DNA of 64,000 bases, from contig DATHAQ010000037.1 of NCBI GenBank assembly GCA_035296565.1, positions 96,225 to 160,224 on the forward strand, given 5' to 3'. The DNA comes from JACCZR01 sp035296565 (GTDB taxonomy: Bacteria; Actinomycetota; Thermoleophilia; Solirubrobacterales; Thermoleophilaceae). Under the pieces are notes generated by a model, which made no database searches, was not told the DNA's origin, and saw only the letters and a list, made by a program, of their open reading frames with translations. The translations under genes and the position numbers were made by a program. Below, one piece after another: positions 17,407 through 29,623 of this stretch; the stretch's first letter is position 1; each line of letters begins with the position of its first letter.

Positions 17407-18705
17407 TCAGGCCAGGTAGCCGCAGTCCCGAGCGCTGCGCTCGAGCTCGTCCCGGTGGTCGGGGTGGGCGATAGCGATCAGGCGGCGCGTGCGCTCGGCG
17501 ATGCTGCTGCCGCGCAGCTCGGCGACGCCGTACTCGGTGACCACCTTGTCCACGAGGTTCTTGAAGGTCGTCACCGCCGCGCCCGGATGGAGCTGGGGGA
17601 CGATGCGGGAGATCTCGTCGTCGTGGGTGGTGGAGTGCAGCACGATGAAGGCCTGGCCCTCCTCGGCCATCACCGCGCCGCGGCCGTAGTCGGGCTGGCC
17701 GCCGGATGACGAGAGGTACTGAGTGCCCAGCGACTCCGAGGCGCACTGGCCGAGGAAGTCGACCTCCAGCGTCGCGTTGATGGCGGTCATCCGCCGTTCG
17801 CGGGCGATGTTCGCGGGTTCGTTGGTGTAGTCGACCGGCCAGAACTCGACCCCCGGGTTGTCGGCCGCGAAGTCGAAGACCCGCTCGGTGCCCGCCGCGG
17901 TGGTGGTCACGATCTTGTTGCGGTGGGTGGCCTTGCGCGTTCCGGTGAGCGCTCCCTGCTCGACCAGGTCGACGAAGCCGTCGGAGAACAGCTCGGTGTG
18001 CACGCCCAGCTCGCGGTGATCGGTGAGCAGGCTCAACGTGTGGTCGGGGATCGCACCGACCCCCGCCTGCAGCGTTGCGCCGTCGGGGATGCGCTCGGCC
18101 ACCCGCTCGGCGATCCGCGCGTCGCGCTCCTGGGTGGGCGGGATCGGTAGCTCGATCATCGGGGTGTCGGCCTCGCAGAAACCGACGACGTCGCTCACGT
18201 GGAGCTGGTTGGCGCCGAAGGTGCGCGGCATGCTCGGGTTGACCTCGACGAAGAACGGCACCTCACCGATCAGCGCGGCGGTGTACTCGGCGTGGAGGCC
18301 GAGCGAGAAGTAGCCGTGACGGTCCGGCGGCGACACGGCGGCGAGCGCCAGCTTGGGCCGGGCCGCATGGCGCATGAGCCTCGGGATGTCGCTGAACGAG
18401 TTCGGGACCAGGTCGCAGGCGCCGCGGTGGAAGGCGTCGCGATTGACCGGCGACAGAAACCACGAGACGTGGCGCAGCCCCGGCAGCTCGCCCTCGATGT
18501 AGCGCCTCGGGCGCATGGGCAGCATCTGGTGGAGCCGGACGTCCTGCAGGTCACCGGCGGCCGCCTCGATCGCGTCGAGCACCGAGGCCGGCTCTCCGTT
18601 GCCCAGGCCGACGGTGGCGTCGTCGCCGGAGTCGATGTGCTCGAGAACGGCCTCCGGCGGCCCGCGGCGCTCGTCGAGGGCGGCGGCGATGGGCTGTGTG
18701 CTCAT
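17407..18705 (-). CDS. Acetyl-CoA hydrolase/CoA-transferase family protein
   Basis: 432 residues. The family N-domain (ATVGLGNGEPASVLDAI, then HQMLPMRPRRYIEGE and RHVSWFLSPVNRDAFH) and C-domain (ATLQAGVGAIPDHTLSLLTD, ELGVHTELFSDGFVDLVEQG, FLGQCASESLGTQYLSSSGG) match 4-hydroxybutyrate/butyryl-CoA:acetate CoA-transferases and acetyl-CoA hydrolases. The catalytic Glu of this family lies near the ELFSDG segment. It moves CoA between carboxylates or hydrolyses acyl-CoA in the cytoplasm. As first gene of the leftward lipid operon it could supply or dispose of acyl-CoA. Confidence 0.88.
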   Translation of the reverse strand: MSTQPIAAALDERRGPPEAVLEHIDSGDDATVGLGNGEPASVLDAIEAAAGDLQDVRLHQMLPMRPRRYIEGELPGLRHVSWFLSPVNRDAFHRGACDLVPNSFSDIPRLMRHAARPKLALAAVSPPDRHGYFSLGLHAEYTAALIGEVPFFVEVNPSMPRTFGANQLHVSDVVGFCEADTPMIELPIPPTQERDARIAERVAERIPDGATLQAGVGAIPDHTLSLLTDHRELGVHTELFSDGFVDLVEQGALTGTRKATHRNKIVTTTAAGTERVFDFAADNPGVEFWPVDYTNEPANIARERRMTAINATLEVDFLGQCASESLGTQYLSSSGGQPDYGRGAVMAEEGQAFIVLHSTTHDDEISRIVPQLHPGAAVTTFKNLVDKVVTEYGVAELRGSSIAERTRRLIAIAHPDHRDELERSARDCGYLA

Positions 18706-18732
18706 CGCTGCTTCGTAGCAGGATCGGCCGGG

Positions 18733-21700
18733 CTAGCGCGGGACGAGGGTCACCCGCCGCGACGCCGTGCCGAGGTTGTCGGCCTCGTCGCGCGCTCTCG
18801 CCCCCGCTCGCACGACCAGCCTTCCCCGTCGCACCAGCCGCCGCCGAGCCGAACGGCTGAGACGTACCCGCACGGATCCCGTGCTGGCGGGCGCGATGCT
18901 GAAGCGAGCTGAGCCCACCCAGCGGTGGTTGACGGTGAGCCGCAGGCGACCCACGCAGCGGTCACCGTCTGTCGAGGCGCACCTCACGCGCACTCGCAGG
19001 AGCCTGCGCCGGTTCACGCCCACCCGTCGGCGCGAGACGGCAAGGCGCGGCGGCGTGGTGTCCGGAGCCGGGGCCACCGGCGTCGGCGTCGGCGTCGGTG
19101 CCGTGAGGGGGGCGGTGAATACGGTCGCCGTGCGGAACGTGCGGTCCGTGCCGATCGAGCTGCCGCCGGCGCTGGTGGCCCTGATCCGGTAGTGGTAGAG
19201 CGTGTCGGCCTGAAGGAGGGAAAGAGCGGCCGAGTGCGCCTCGGGGGAGCTTCCCGAGCCGGCTGAGCTCACCGGCGTGCTCAGGCCGTACGCGGTCGAG
19301 GTGCCGTAGTCGAAGCGGTAGGTGGTGGCCTCCCCGTTGGCGTCGACCGTCCCGCTGACCGTCGCCGAGCTCTGGCCGACGGAGCTCGCACCGCCGGTCA
19401 CCGCCACCGGCGCCTGGGGGGTGGGTGCGGGGGTCTCGGCCGCGGTCTTGAAGCTCTGCTCGCTGCCCGCCACCGGCGTCTGCCCGGAGTGCTCGGCCAC
19501 CACCCGGAAGAAGTAGGTGGTGCCGGGAGACAGCCCGGAGACCGGCGTCGAGACCGCCACGTCCTGACTCCCCGCGCCCGCGCTCTGAACGGCCGTCTGC
19601 GAGGTCAGCGCCCCCGACGCCGTGCCGTACTCGAAGTGGAAGCTCGTCGCGCTGCCGTTGGGGTTGACAGTGGCGTTGAGCCGGGCCGACTGTTGCTCGA
19701 TCTCGGTCGCGCTCCCTGTGACCGCGGTAGGCGAGTTGGGGGGTGGGGAGGCGGTGGTGAACGTGCGGTCGGCCCCCGCCCGCGTACCCGAGACGTTGGT
19801 GGCCACGAGCCGGTAGTGGTAGGTCGTGCCGGCGGTGAGGTTCGTCAACGTGCTGGACACCTGCACCGGGCTGGTGCCCGAGCCGGCGCTCGCATTGGGC
19901 GTGGACGACCCGTAGGTGGTGTCGGTCCCGTACTCGAAGTGGTAGGTGGTCGCCTGACCGTTGGGGTCGACCGCCCCGTTCACCGTGGCGCTCGTCTGGC
20001 CTGGCGTGCTGGCCGGGTCTGTCGTCACCGCCGGAGGCTGCGGGGCGGCCGGCGGCACGTAGGTCGCGACCTCTCCGTCACCCGCGCTGTTGTCGCTCCA
20101 CACCGGGTAGGCGATGCCCTGCGTGGCGTCGAGACCGGTGTAGTCGCCGTAGTCGTTGCCGAACTGGCAGCACGGCTCGGAGCTGTAGTCCGAGGCCGCC
20201 GAGGACACCTTGGTGAGCGTGCCGAGCGCGTGGCCACCGGACCCCGGCGTGACCGAGCGGGCGTAGAAGTTCGTGGTGCGCCGGCCCGCGTCGTCGCGCG
20301 TGGAGTAGAGGTCGGCCCACGCCTGACCGTTCGTCTGGTCGACGGCGAGCCAGGGGAACCAGTCGTCGGAGTTGCTCTGACCGCCGCCCTCGCCGTCGGT
20401 CAGCAGCCGGGTGCCGACGGAGGAGGATGCAGCGGCGCCGCCCGGCAGGGCACCACCGGCCGCCGAGCCCACGAAGCCGTCCCAGGTCAGGTGGGTGGCC
20501 AGCGGCGGCGTTCCGTCGCCGGTCGTGGGGTTCTCGGCGCAGCGCGTGGTTCCGCTGCCCGCCCGCAGGTCGCCCCAGGTCACGTACACGCGGCCGTTCT
20601 GCGTCCCTCCGGAGTGGTCGACGTCGACCTGGGGCGACGGCGCCGCGCGGCCCCCGGGCTGGGCCAGGATCGAACAGGCGAACGGCACCGGAAGGTTGCC
20701 GGTCTTGTCGAGCAGCGCGACGGTCTGCGGCGTGCCCCAGCCCGTGGCGCCGGCGCAGCTCTGGGAGGAGGGATCGCAGACGTCGCCCTGGATCGCGTTC
20801 GCGTTGGAGTAGTCCCACCAGGTCACGTAGGCGCGGCCGTCGGGCCCCACGGCCACGTCGGGGTAGATGTAGCTCCCGGTGGGGGTCACCGAGGCCGGCG
20901 TGGACCAGTTGTCGGCGTTGTCGCAGCGGGCGGCGTCGAGCACTCCTCCCACCCGCGTGTCGCACTGGGAGAGGACGATCTTCACGCCGCCGCTGGCCGG
21001 CTCGTCCCAGACGACGTACAGCCGCCCGCGGGTGGGGCTCGAGGGCGACTCGTCGACGGTCATCATGGGCTTGTCCTGGGTGCCCGCGGTGCGCGTGGGC
21101 AGGCCGGTGGTGACCGTCCGAAACGCGCGGCTCCCGGCCGCGACGCGGTTCACCACGATGCGGCTCGGCGCCGAGCCCTTGGAGAGGGTCAGCCCGCCGT
21201 ACCAGATGTTTCCCGCGGAGTCGGCGGCGAACATGGGATCGCAGCAGACGTTCCCGCTCTCGCTGCTCGCCTTGGCGGGCGCGTCGATCGTCTGGGGCAT
21301 GGTGAGCTGGGTCCAGCTCTGGCCCGCGTCGTCGGTGACCCAGGCGGGCATGCTCGCCGCGCTCCAGTTCACGCCGACCGCGATCCGGTTGCGGTTCCCC
21401 GGGGTGGTGGCGATGAAGGTCTCCGATTCCTCGACCGTGTCCCCGCTCACGTTCGTGGTGACGCCGGGGCTGGCCAGCCGGCCGAAGGCGGGCGGCTTCT
21501 CCTCTCCCTCGCGCACCCGGGCGAAGATGCGCACCGTCGCCGTCCCGTCCCGCTTGACGCGCCCGCGCCGGTCGCGCCAGGAGAACGGCAGCCGGTAGGT
21601 GCCCGCCGGAATGCCGCGGTCCTCCACCTCGAAGCTCGCCGTGGTGCCATCCGGGGAGGAAGCCAGGTCGAGCTCCACGGTGCGTCCCGCACGGCCCAAC

Positions 21701-22035
21701 CGGGCCCGTCCGCCCGCGCGTTGCCGCAGGCTGGCGGGCCGGGTGGCCGGAAGGCCGCTCGCCGGCCTCTCCAGCCAGCGGCGAGGAAGGGTCACGGCCA
21801 GCGTCGCGCCCGGCACAGGCCGCGTCGTCTCGACGCTGAAGCGCAGCTTCTGCCCCGGGCTGGCGGCCAGCAGTTCGTTCGGCGTGACCCTCAGGGCGGC
21901 GTCGCCGAGGCCGAAGCGCGACGGCGGTGTCTCCAGCTCGCCCTGCTCCTCCTTGGCCTGCTCGAGGGGACGCTCGCGGGCGGCCGCGGCCGCCGACGGG
22001 AAGACGAGCCCGATCGCCAAGAGCAGGAAGATCAC
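18733..22035 (-). CDS. Secreted BNR-propeller protein with three fibronectin-like repeats and basic C-terminal domain
   Basis: About 1100 residues. A signal peptide (VIFLLLAIGLVFPSAAAAAR) is followed by a propeller with an Asp box (VTDDAGQSWTQL) and exo-sialidase-like strands (NVCCDPMFAADSAGNIWYGG, YPDVAVGPDGRAYVTWWDY). Then come three ~90-residue repeats each containing NGxATxYxFEYGT and TxYxYRxxATxxxG, a Thr/Pro linker, and a basic domain ending RARDEADNLGTASRRVTLVP. The GTG at 22035 is the first canonical start after the preceding stop, but it leaves no positive N-region; an in-frame CTG at about 22056 would add GQTRPRL. It is probably cell-surface; the substrate is unknown. Confidence 0.78.
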   Translation of the reverse strand: MIFLLLAIGLVFPSAAAAARERPLEQAKEEQGELETPPSRFGLGDAALRVTPNELLAASPGQKLRFSVETTRPVPGATLAVTLPRRWLERPASGLPATRPASLRQRAGGRARLGRAGRTVELDLASSPDGTTASFEVEDRGIPAGTYRLPFSWRDRRGRVKRDGTATVRIFARVREGEEKPPAFGRLASPGVTTNVSGDTVEESETFIATTPGNRNRIAVGVNWSAASMPAWVTDDAGQSWTQLTMPQTIDAPAKASSESGNVCCDPMFAADSAGNIWYGGLTLSKGSAPSRIVVNRVAAGSRAFRTVTTGLPTRTAGTQDKPMMTVDESPSSPTRGRLYVVWDEPASGGVKIVLSQCDTRVGGVLDAARCDNADNWSTPASVTPTGSYIYPDVAVGPDGRAYVTWWDYSNANAIQGDVCDPSSQSCAGATGWGTPQTVALLDKTGNLPVPFACSILAQPGGRAAPSPQVDVDHSGGTQNGRVYVTWGDLRAGSGTTRCAENPTTGDGTPPLATHLTWDGFVGSAAGGALPGGAAASSSVGTRLLTDGEGGGQSNSDDWFPWLAVDQTNGQAWADLYSTRDDAGRRTTNFYARSVTPGSGGHALGTLTKVSSAASDYSSEPCCQFGNDYGDYTGLDATQGIAYPVWSDNSAGDGEVATYVPPAAPQPPAVTTDPASTPGQTSATVNGAVDPNGQATTYHFEYGTDTTYGSSTPNASAGSGTSPVQVSSTLTNLTAGTTYHYRLVATNVSGTRAGADRTFTTASPPPNSPTAVTGSATEIEQQSARLNATVNPNGSATSFHFEYGTASGALTSQTAVQSAGAGSQDVAVSTPVSGLSPGTTYFFRVVAEHSGQTPVAGSEQSFKTAAETPAPTPQAPVAVTGGASSVGQSSATVSGTVDANGEATTYRFDYGTSTAYGLSTPVSSAGSGSSPEAHSAALSLLQADTLYHYRIRATSAGGSSIGTDRTFRTATVFTAPLTAPTPTPTPVAPAPDTTPPRLAVSRRRVGVNRRRLLRVRVRCASTDGDRCVGRLRLTVNHRWVGSARFSIAPASTGSVRVRLSRSARRRLVRRGRLVVRAGARARDEADNLGTASRRVTLVPR

Positions 22036-22097
22036 CAGGCGTGGTCGCGTCTGCCCCAGGTTAGACCTGAGCGGCGCCGCTTTGGCGAATCCCGCTG

Positions 22098-24065
22098 TTA
22101 GCGCCGCGACCGGCGGGCGACGCCCGCGTAGCGCAGATGCCGCACCAGCGCCCGGCGGTTGCGGATCAGGCGGCGCGAGCCGATCGCCAGGTAGCGGACG
22201 CGGTTGCGCCGCACGCCGAAGAGCAGGTGGCTGGCGCGGTTCGCCCGGATCAGGCTGCGGCTCAGGCGCGTGCGCCGGCGGTAGGCGCGGCGGATTGAGC
22301 GGCTCCGGCTGCCCGCGTGGACGCGGCGCTTGGAGTGGCGTCCGCTGGTCGTGGTGATCAGCACCACGCGACCGCGCCGGTTGAACACAGCGGTGACCTT
22401 CCCGCGCGAGCCGGTAACGCAGTAGCGGTAGGACCGGCCGGTGCGGCGCTTGGGGGCGCCCACGCGCCGCCTCACCTGGCGGCGGGTCAAGCCGAGCCGG
22501 ACCTTCCCGATCCGGGACGGGCCGATTCCCACACGTCTCGGGAAGCAGCCGGCCGTCTCCGGCCAGACCTCCCGCCTCACGCGCACGACGTTGAAGCCGG
22601 TGGCGCCGTCGGAGTACCAGACCTCGCGCCGCCTGGGCGCGAACGCGGGCTTGGACATGGCGAAGGCGCTCTGCATGTAGCCGTTCTCGGCGCGGGGTCG
22701 GGTGGGGGCGAGGTGGTAGGCGATCTCCTTCGGATTCGACAGGTTGCTGATGTCGAAGACCCGCAGGCCGGAGACGATGAACGAGCAGGCGACGACCTTC
22801 GGGTCTCGGCTCGTCGGGACGTCGCAGTAGTGCGCGGCGTAGCCCTGGACGGGGCTGTTGGCGCCCGGGTCGTTCTTGGCGGCGGCGTGGTCGGACGGCT
22901 GGTTGACCTGCAGCCGCAGATTGCTGACCACCCGCGGATGCCGCTCGTCGGAGATGTCGATGATGCGCGCGGCGCCGACGTCGTCCGGGTTGCCGCCGCC
23001 GCTCGTTCCCGCGGTGTACTCGTCGGTTTCGATCAGGTACGGCTTGCCCTTGACGGTGAACGGGATGGCGTTCTGAGGGATGGAGGCCTTGTCCCAGGTC
23101 AGCCGGCTTATCTCGCGGGCCTGGGGGTTGGAGCGGCGGGCCTGGATCTCGCTGGTGTCGAGGATGGCGAGCTGGCCGTTCGTATCGGCGATGTAGCCGC
23201 GGTTGCCGTCCGTGCTGAGCGACATCCCGTGCGAGAGCACGTTGCCCTGCCAGATCGAGTGCGGGTTCTTGGGGTCGGTGACGTCGATGGCAGAGATGGC
23301 GCTCACGGCGGTCCCGGTGGCGTAGAAGGTCCTGCCGTCTGGTGAGAAGCCACTCTCGTGGCCGAGGCGGGCGACGGGCTTGGTCGACTGCAGCCTGGGG
23401 TGGCGGCAGTCGCTGTGCACGTCGTAGATGGAGACGAGCCCGGGGTAGGTGGTGGGGTTGCCCATGACGGCGGCGAGCAGGCCTCTCCGCGTGTTGAGCG
23501 CGAGCGACTCGTGCGGGGAGTTCATCGGGATTTCCCGGAGCGTGGCGGTCTGCCGCGGCCGCGCGGGGTTGGACATGTCGAGAACGGCGACGCCGTTCGA
23601 GGTGCCGTCGAGCTTCAGTGCGTTGATGGGAAAGAGGAGCGCCGTGTCGTAAAAGGCGCACTCGTGGCCCGCCGTATCGACATAGCGGTGGGCCTTGAAG
23701 CCGCCCGAAGAGCCCTGGTGACTGACGAGGTCGACGTTGCAGTGGAGGCCCTTCGTGCCGGCGCCGTTCGGGACGCGGCCCTGGATGCCGGGCTCCTGGC
23801 GCGAGCCGGTGAGGCACTCGGGTCGTGGGGTTGCGACGGTCGGCGGCTCTGCGTTGCGCTGGACCGCGGCCTTGCTCGGCGTCTGCCCGCCGGCGTGTCC
23901 GAGGGAGAGGAGGTCGTTCAGGGGCTGGAGCACCCCGGCCGCGCTGAGCGGCGGCACCACGATCGCCGCCGTCGCCATGCCCGCCAACAGCCAGCCGGCG
24001 AGGCGGTAGCGCAGAGGACGCTGCCTGAACTTCCCCCGACCTCTCCGCCCTCCACGCCGAAGCAT
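22098..24065 (-). CDS. LVIVD-repeat beta-propeller protein with long Arg-rich C-terminus
   Basis: 655 residues. A basic N-terminus and one hydrophobic span (LAGWLLAGMATAAIVVPPL) suggest an anchored or secreted protein. The core has LVIVD-type propeller repeats such as VAVLDMSNPARPRQTATL, VSIYDVHSDCRHPRLQ, ISAIDVTDPKNPHSIW and LRVFDISNLSNPKEIAYH. The last ~150 residues begin KVRLGLTRRQVRRRVGAP, a SmpA-like small module, then become extremely basic (SIRRAYRRRTRLSRSLIR). Related tails occur on other secreted proteins here. A ligand-binding or surface-display role is likely but unknown. Downstream of it, 62 bases separate the FN3-type gene. Confidence 0.78.
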   Translation of the reverse strand: MLRRGGRRGRGKFRQRPLRYRLAGWLLAGMATAAIVVPPLSAAGVLQPLNDLLSLGHAGGQTPSKAAVQRNAEPPTVATPRPECLTGSRQEPGIQGRVPNGAGTKGLHCNVDLVSHQGSSGGFKAHRYVDTAGHECAFYDTALLFPINALKLDGTSNGVAVLDMSNPARPRQTATLREIPMNSPHESLALNTRRGLLAAVMGNPTTYPGLVSIYDVHSDCRHPRLQSTKPVARLGHESGFSPDGRTFYATGTAVSAISAIDVTDPKNPHSIWQGNVLSHGMSLSTDGNRGYIADTNGQLAILDTSEIQARRSNPQAREISRLTWDKASIPQNAIPFTVKGKPYLIETDEYTAGTSGGGNPDDVGAARIIDISDERHPRVVSNLRLQVNQPSDHAAAKNDPGANSPVQGYAAHYCDVPTSRDPKVVACSFIVSGLRVFDISNLSNPKEIAYHLAPTRPRAENGYMQSAFAMSKPAFAPRRREVWYSDGATGFNVVRVRREVWPETAGCFPRRVGIGPSRIGKVRLGLTRRQVRRRVGAPKRRTGRSYRYCVTGSRGKVTAVFNRRGRVVLITTTSGRHSKRRVHAGSRSRSIRRAYRRRTRLSRSLIRANRASHLLFGVRRNRVRYLAIGSRRLIRNRRALVRHLRYAGVARRSRR

Positions 24066-24126
24066 CGCGCCCGCAGGGTACCGCCGTCCCCTACCGCGAG
24101 TCGCAGATCGCAGCTACACATACGGC

Positions 24127-24801
24127 ATGACGAACTTCACTCGCCTCAGCCGCCTCGCGTTCGTCAACGCCTACCTGGTGCGCGAGGACGACGGCTTCAC
24201 GGTCATCGACACGATGCTGCCCCTCAGCGCCAAGCGAATCGTTCGCGAGGCCGAGCGACAGGCCGTGCCGATCGTCCGGATCCTGCTGACCCACGCCCAC
24301 GGGGACCACGTCGGCTCGCTCGACGACCTCGCCGGCATGGTCGGCGACGCCGAGGTGATCATCTCGGAGCGCGACGCGCGGCTGCTTCGCAAGGACAAGA
24401 CGATCGACCCCGGCGAGCCGGATTCCAAGCTGCGAGGCAGCTTCCCCGGCGCGAAGACCTCCCCGGACCGCATGGTCAACGGCGGCGACCGCATCGGCTC
24501 GCTCGAGGTCGTGCCGGCGCCGGGGCACACGCCAGGCCACATCGCGCTCCTGGATACACGCGACCGCACCCTGTTCTGCGCCGACGCCTACTCGACGCTG
24601 GGCGGGGTGGAGACCACGGCGAGGGTCAACCCGCGCTTCCCGCTGCCCACGATGGCGACCTGGCACAAGCCCACCGCGCTCGAGAGCGCCCGCGTGCTGC
24701 GGGCGCTGGAGCCGCCCCGGCTGGCGCCGGGGCACGGGGGTGTGGTCGAGTCGCCGCTCGAGGAGATGGACGCGGCGATCGCCCGCGCGGCTTCTCAGTG
24801 A
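24127..24801 (+). CDS. Metallo-beta-lactamase fold hydrolase
   Basis: 224 residues. The zinc motif LLTHAHGDHVGSLDDL (H-x-H-x-D-H), the third His in PAPGHTPGHIALL, the bridging Asp in LFCADAYSTLGG and the final His in LAPGHGGVVE make a complete binuclear site. The family includes glyoxalase II, lactonases and many unassigned hydrolases; no specific substrate is indicated. The ATG at 24127 gives the normal MTNFTRLSRLAFVNAYLV beginning. It converges on the peptidoglycan-binding-domain gene with a 7-base overlap. Confidence 0.92.
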   Translation: MTNFTRLSRLAFVNAYLVREDDGFTVIDTMLPLSAKRIVREAERQAVPIVRILLTHAHGDHVGSLDDLAGMVGDAEVIISERDARLLRKDKTIDPGEPDSKLRGSFPGAKTSPDRMVNGGDRIGSLEVVPAPGHTPGHIALLDTRDRTLFCADAYSTLGGVETTARVNPRFPLPTMATWHKPTALESARVLRALEPPRLAPGHGGVVESPLEEMDAAIARAASQ

Positions 24802-25949
24802 GCCCGCTTGGCCCGCAGCTCGTTGCGGCGTGGGCGCAGCTTCGCCGAGCGCGGCTCGGGCGTGGTGCCCGCAGCCGCCTGTGAAGCCGCCGACGCGCGG
24901 CTGCTGCGCCAGGCCACCCGTGCGGGGGTGAAGCGCAGGAGGGCAGTCCAGGTCGCTGAGCCGATCCCGCCGCCGGCAGCGAGCCCCTGCTTCTGCTGGA
25001 AGCTCACGACCGCGGCCTTGGTCCGCGAGTCGAAGACGCCGTTCACGCGCACGCTCTCCCCAGCCGCCCTCAGGTGCTGCTGGGCCCAGACGACAAGGTC
25101 GCCGCGCGAGCGCCGCTTCAGCCCGGGGAAGCCGGCCTGACGGGTCGGCCCGGGTACGGGCAGTGGCGACGAGACCGCGCGCCAGTCGCGCGCGGCCGAC
25201 TCCTGCCAGTCCCACCAGCCGACGCCCTTTGCGCCGTACTCGATGGACTGCTGGCGGAAGCGGCGGATGTGGCTGCGCCGCGGGTGCATCCAGGTCTGGC
25301 CGAGGGGCGCGATGGTGCGGCCGTAGACGGTGTTGTAGCGGTAGGTCGTGGCCAGGGTGCGGTCGACGCTGTGGCCGATCGCCTTCCAGTACACCTGCGG
25401 CACGTTGAACTGGGCGGCGCCGGGGCCGAGGAAGACGGAGTAGGGGAAGCCCGGGTGGTAGTGCACGTAGGGGAAGCTCGTGAGCCCGAGCGGATAGTTG
25501 GGCCCGAGGCGCGCGCGCAGGCCCCTCATGTAGGTCCGCGCCGAGGCGTAGCGGCCCTCGTAGTGGGTCTCGGCGTCGATCACCATGCAGTCGGCGATGC
25601 GCGAGATCCGGGCGCCGGCCCGGGCCTCGGTGCGCGGCCGGCGTCCGTAGACGAACTGGTATGCGCAGACCTTCAGTCCGCGCGCCCGTAGGCCGTTGAC
25701 GAAGCTCCGGGAGAACTGGCGCCAGGTGTGGCCGGCGTCGGCGCCCTTGACCACGAGGTTCTCGATCCCGTAGCGCTTGGCCTTGCTCGCGATGGCGCTG
25801 ACACTGCCCCCGCTGGACTTCTTGACCTCCCAGATCCACATGGTGTCGCCGTCCATGGCGTGGCCGGGGTCGGGCGCTTGGGCATGGGCGGCCGCGGGCG
25901 CTAGGAGGGCCAGGAGCGCTAGCGCGGGCAGCAGATATCGGCGTCGCAT
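24795..25949 (-). CDS. Secreted glycoside-hydrolase-like protein with peptidoglycan-binding domain
   Basis: 384 residues from ATG 25949. The signal peptide MRRRYLLPALALLALLAPAA ends near AHAQA. The middle (MWIWEVKKSSGGSVSAIASK, IADCMVIDAETHYEG, PLGLTSFPYVHYHPGFPYS, QVYWKAIGHSVDRTLA, GVGWWDWQESAARDW) has TIM-barrel features seen in uncharacterised GH-like secreted proteins, with DAE as a plausible acid pair. A PG_binding_1 domain follows (GDLVVWAQQHLRAAGESVRV, NGVFDSRTKAAVVSFQQKQG). It probably acts on or binds cell wall. The tail is basic. A start at 25994 would put extra residues before the signal. Confidence 0.82.
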   Translation of the reverse strand: MRRRYLLPALALLALLAPAAAHAQAPDPGHAMDGDTMWIWEVKKSSGGSVSAIASKAKRYGIENLVVKGADAGHTWRQFSRSFVNGLRARGLKVCAYQFVYGRRPRTEARAGARISRIADCMVIDAETHYEGRYASARTYMRGLRARLGPNYPLGLTSFPYVHYHPGFPYSVFLGPGAAQFNVPQVYWKAIGHSVDRTLATTYRYNTVYGRTIAPLGQTWMHPRRSHIRRFRQQSIEYGAKGVGWWDWQESAARDWRAVSSPLPVPGPTRQAGFPGLKRRSRGDLVVWAQQHLRAAGESVRVNGVFDSRTKAAVVSFQQKQGLAAGGGIGSATWTALLRFTPARVAWRSSRASAASQAAAGTTPEPRSAKLRPRRNELRAKRAH

Positions 25950-26099
25950 TAGGTGGTGCAACACGAAACTGCTGCAAAGTCGCGGTCGGGGCACGCAGCG
26001 CTAGGAGCGGACGACCGTTCTCAGCTCGCCTCGCCACCGAACAATGCAACTAGTTCGACGAGGCGTCCTGCCTAAGTCAGGCGAACCCCGGGCTAAGGC

Positions 26100-28983
<2,884 letters not shown>

Positions 28984-28991
<8 letters not shown>

Positions 28992-29616
28992 CCTCTTTCC
29001 TCGTTTCGGTCGGCGCCCGGCGGGCTGTTGTGGGGGAACGACCGATGGTGCTCCGGGGATCGGACGGATCGGAGACCGGGTCGAGCGAGCGCTGCTCGGC
29101 CGGCCAACGCCCGGCCTGCGCTCCGGTGGCTATGCCTTCAAAGGGCATTTGGTCGGCGCCCGGGAGGGGCTCCTGGCGAAGCCGGCGGACGGCCTCCTCG
29201 AGCTCGTCGAGGTCCGACAGCCGGCGGTACACCGACGCGAACTGGATCGCCGTCACCGGGTCCAGCCGGGCCAGGCCGCGCTCGGCGAGATCGCCGATCC
29301 GCTCGGCCTTCACCTGCGGCCCGCCGCGGCGGATCTCCGCCGCGATCGCGTCGGCCAGCTGCTCGAGCTGCTCGCCTCCCACCGGGCGGCCACCGGCCGC
29401 GCGAACGAGCCCTCGCTGCAGCTTTCGCCGGTCGAAGCGCTGCGTGGTGCCGTCGCGCTTGACGACGTCGACCGGCACCTCCTCCGCCCGCTCGTGGGTG
29501 GTGAAGCGATTGCCGCAGCCGGCGCACTCGCGGCGGCGGCGGATCGAGTCGCCCGGGTCGGTCAGACGGGAGTCGACGACCTTGGTCGATTCAAACGAGC
29601 AGAACGGGCAGCGCAC
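28984..29616 (-). CDS. nrdR: Transcriptional repressor NrdR
   Basis: The zinc ribbon (MRCPFCSFESTKVVDSRLT, then RRRRECAGCGNRFTTHERAE) and ATP-cone (VVKRDGTTQRFDRRKLQRGL) are canonical. The regular NrdR part ends near residue 150. An extra ~60-residue Pro/Arg/Ser-rich C-terminal tail extends it to 210 residues and overlaps the nrdJ start by 8 bases. NrdR senses ATP/dATP and represses ribonucleotide reductase genes. The GTG start at 29616 lies just six bases after a TAGAAT -10 element, suggesting a leaderless transcript. Confidence 0.95.
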
Positions 29617-29623
29617 GTGCCTA

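Noticed and set aside
19200..20030. Tandem ~270-base similarities that could be taken for a DNA repeat array
   Set aside because: They are the three fibronectin-like protein repeats of the secreted protein; DNA identity is only moderate and spacing follows the protein domains.
19489..22101. 870-residue plus-strand frame opposite the FN3-type secreted protein
   Set aside because: Gly/Ala/Arg/Val-rich antisense shadow without any domain; the minus strand shows signal peptide, Asp box and repeats.
26030..26099. Cobalamin riboswitch for the B12-dependent reductase
   Set aside because: nrdJ is the second gene of an operon; neither the gap after it nor the nrdR upstream region shows a B12-box-like sequence.
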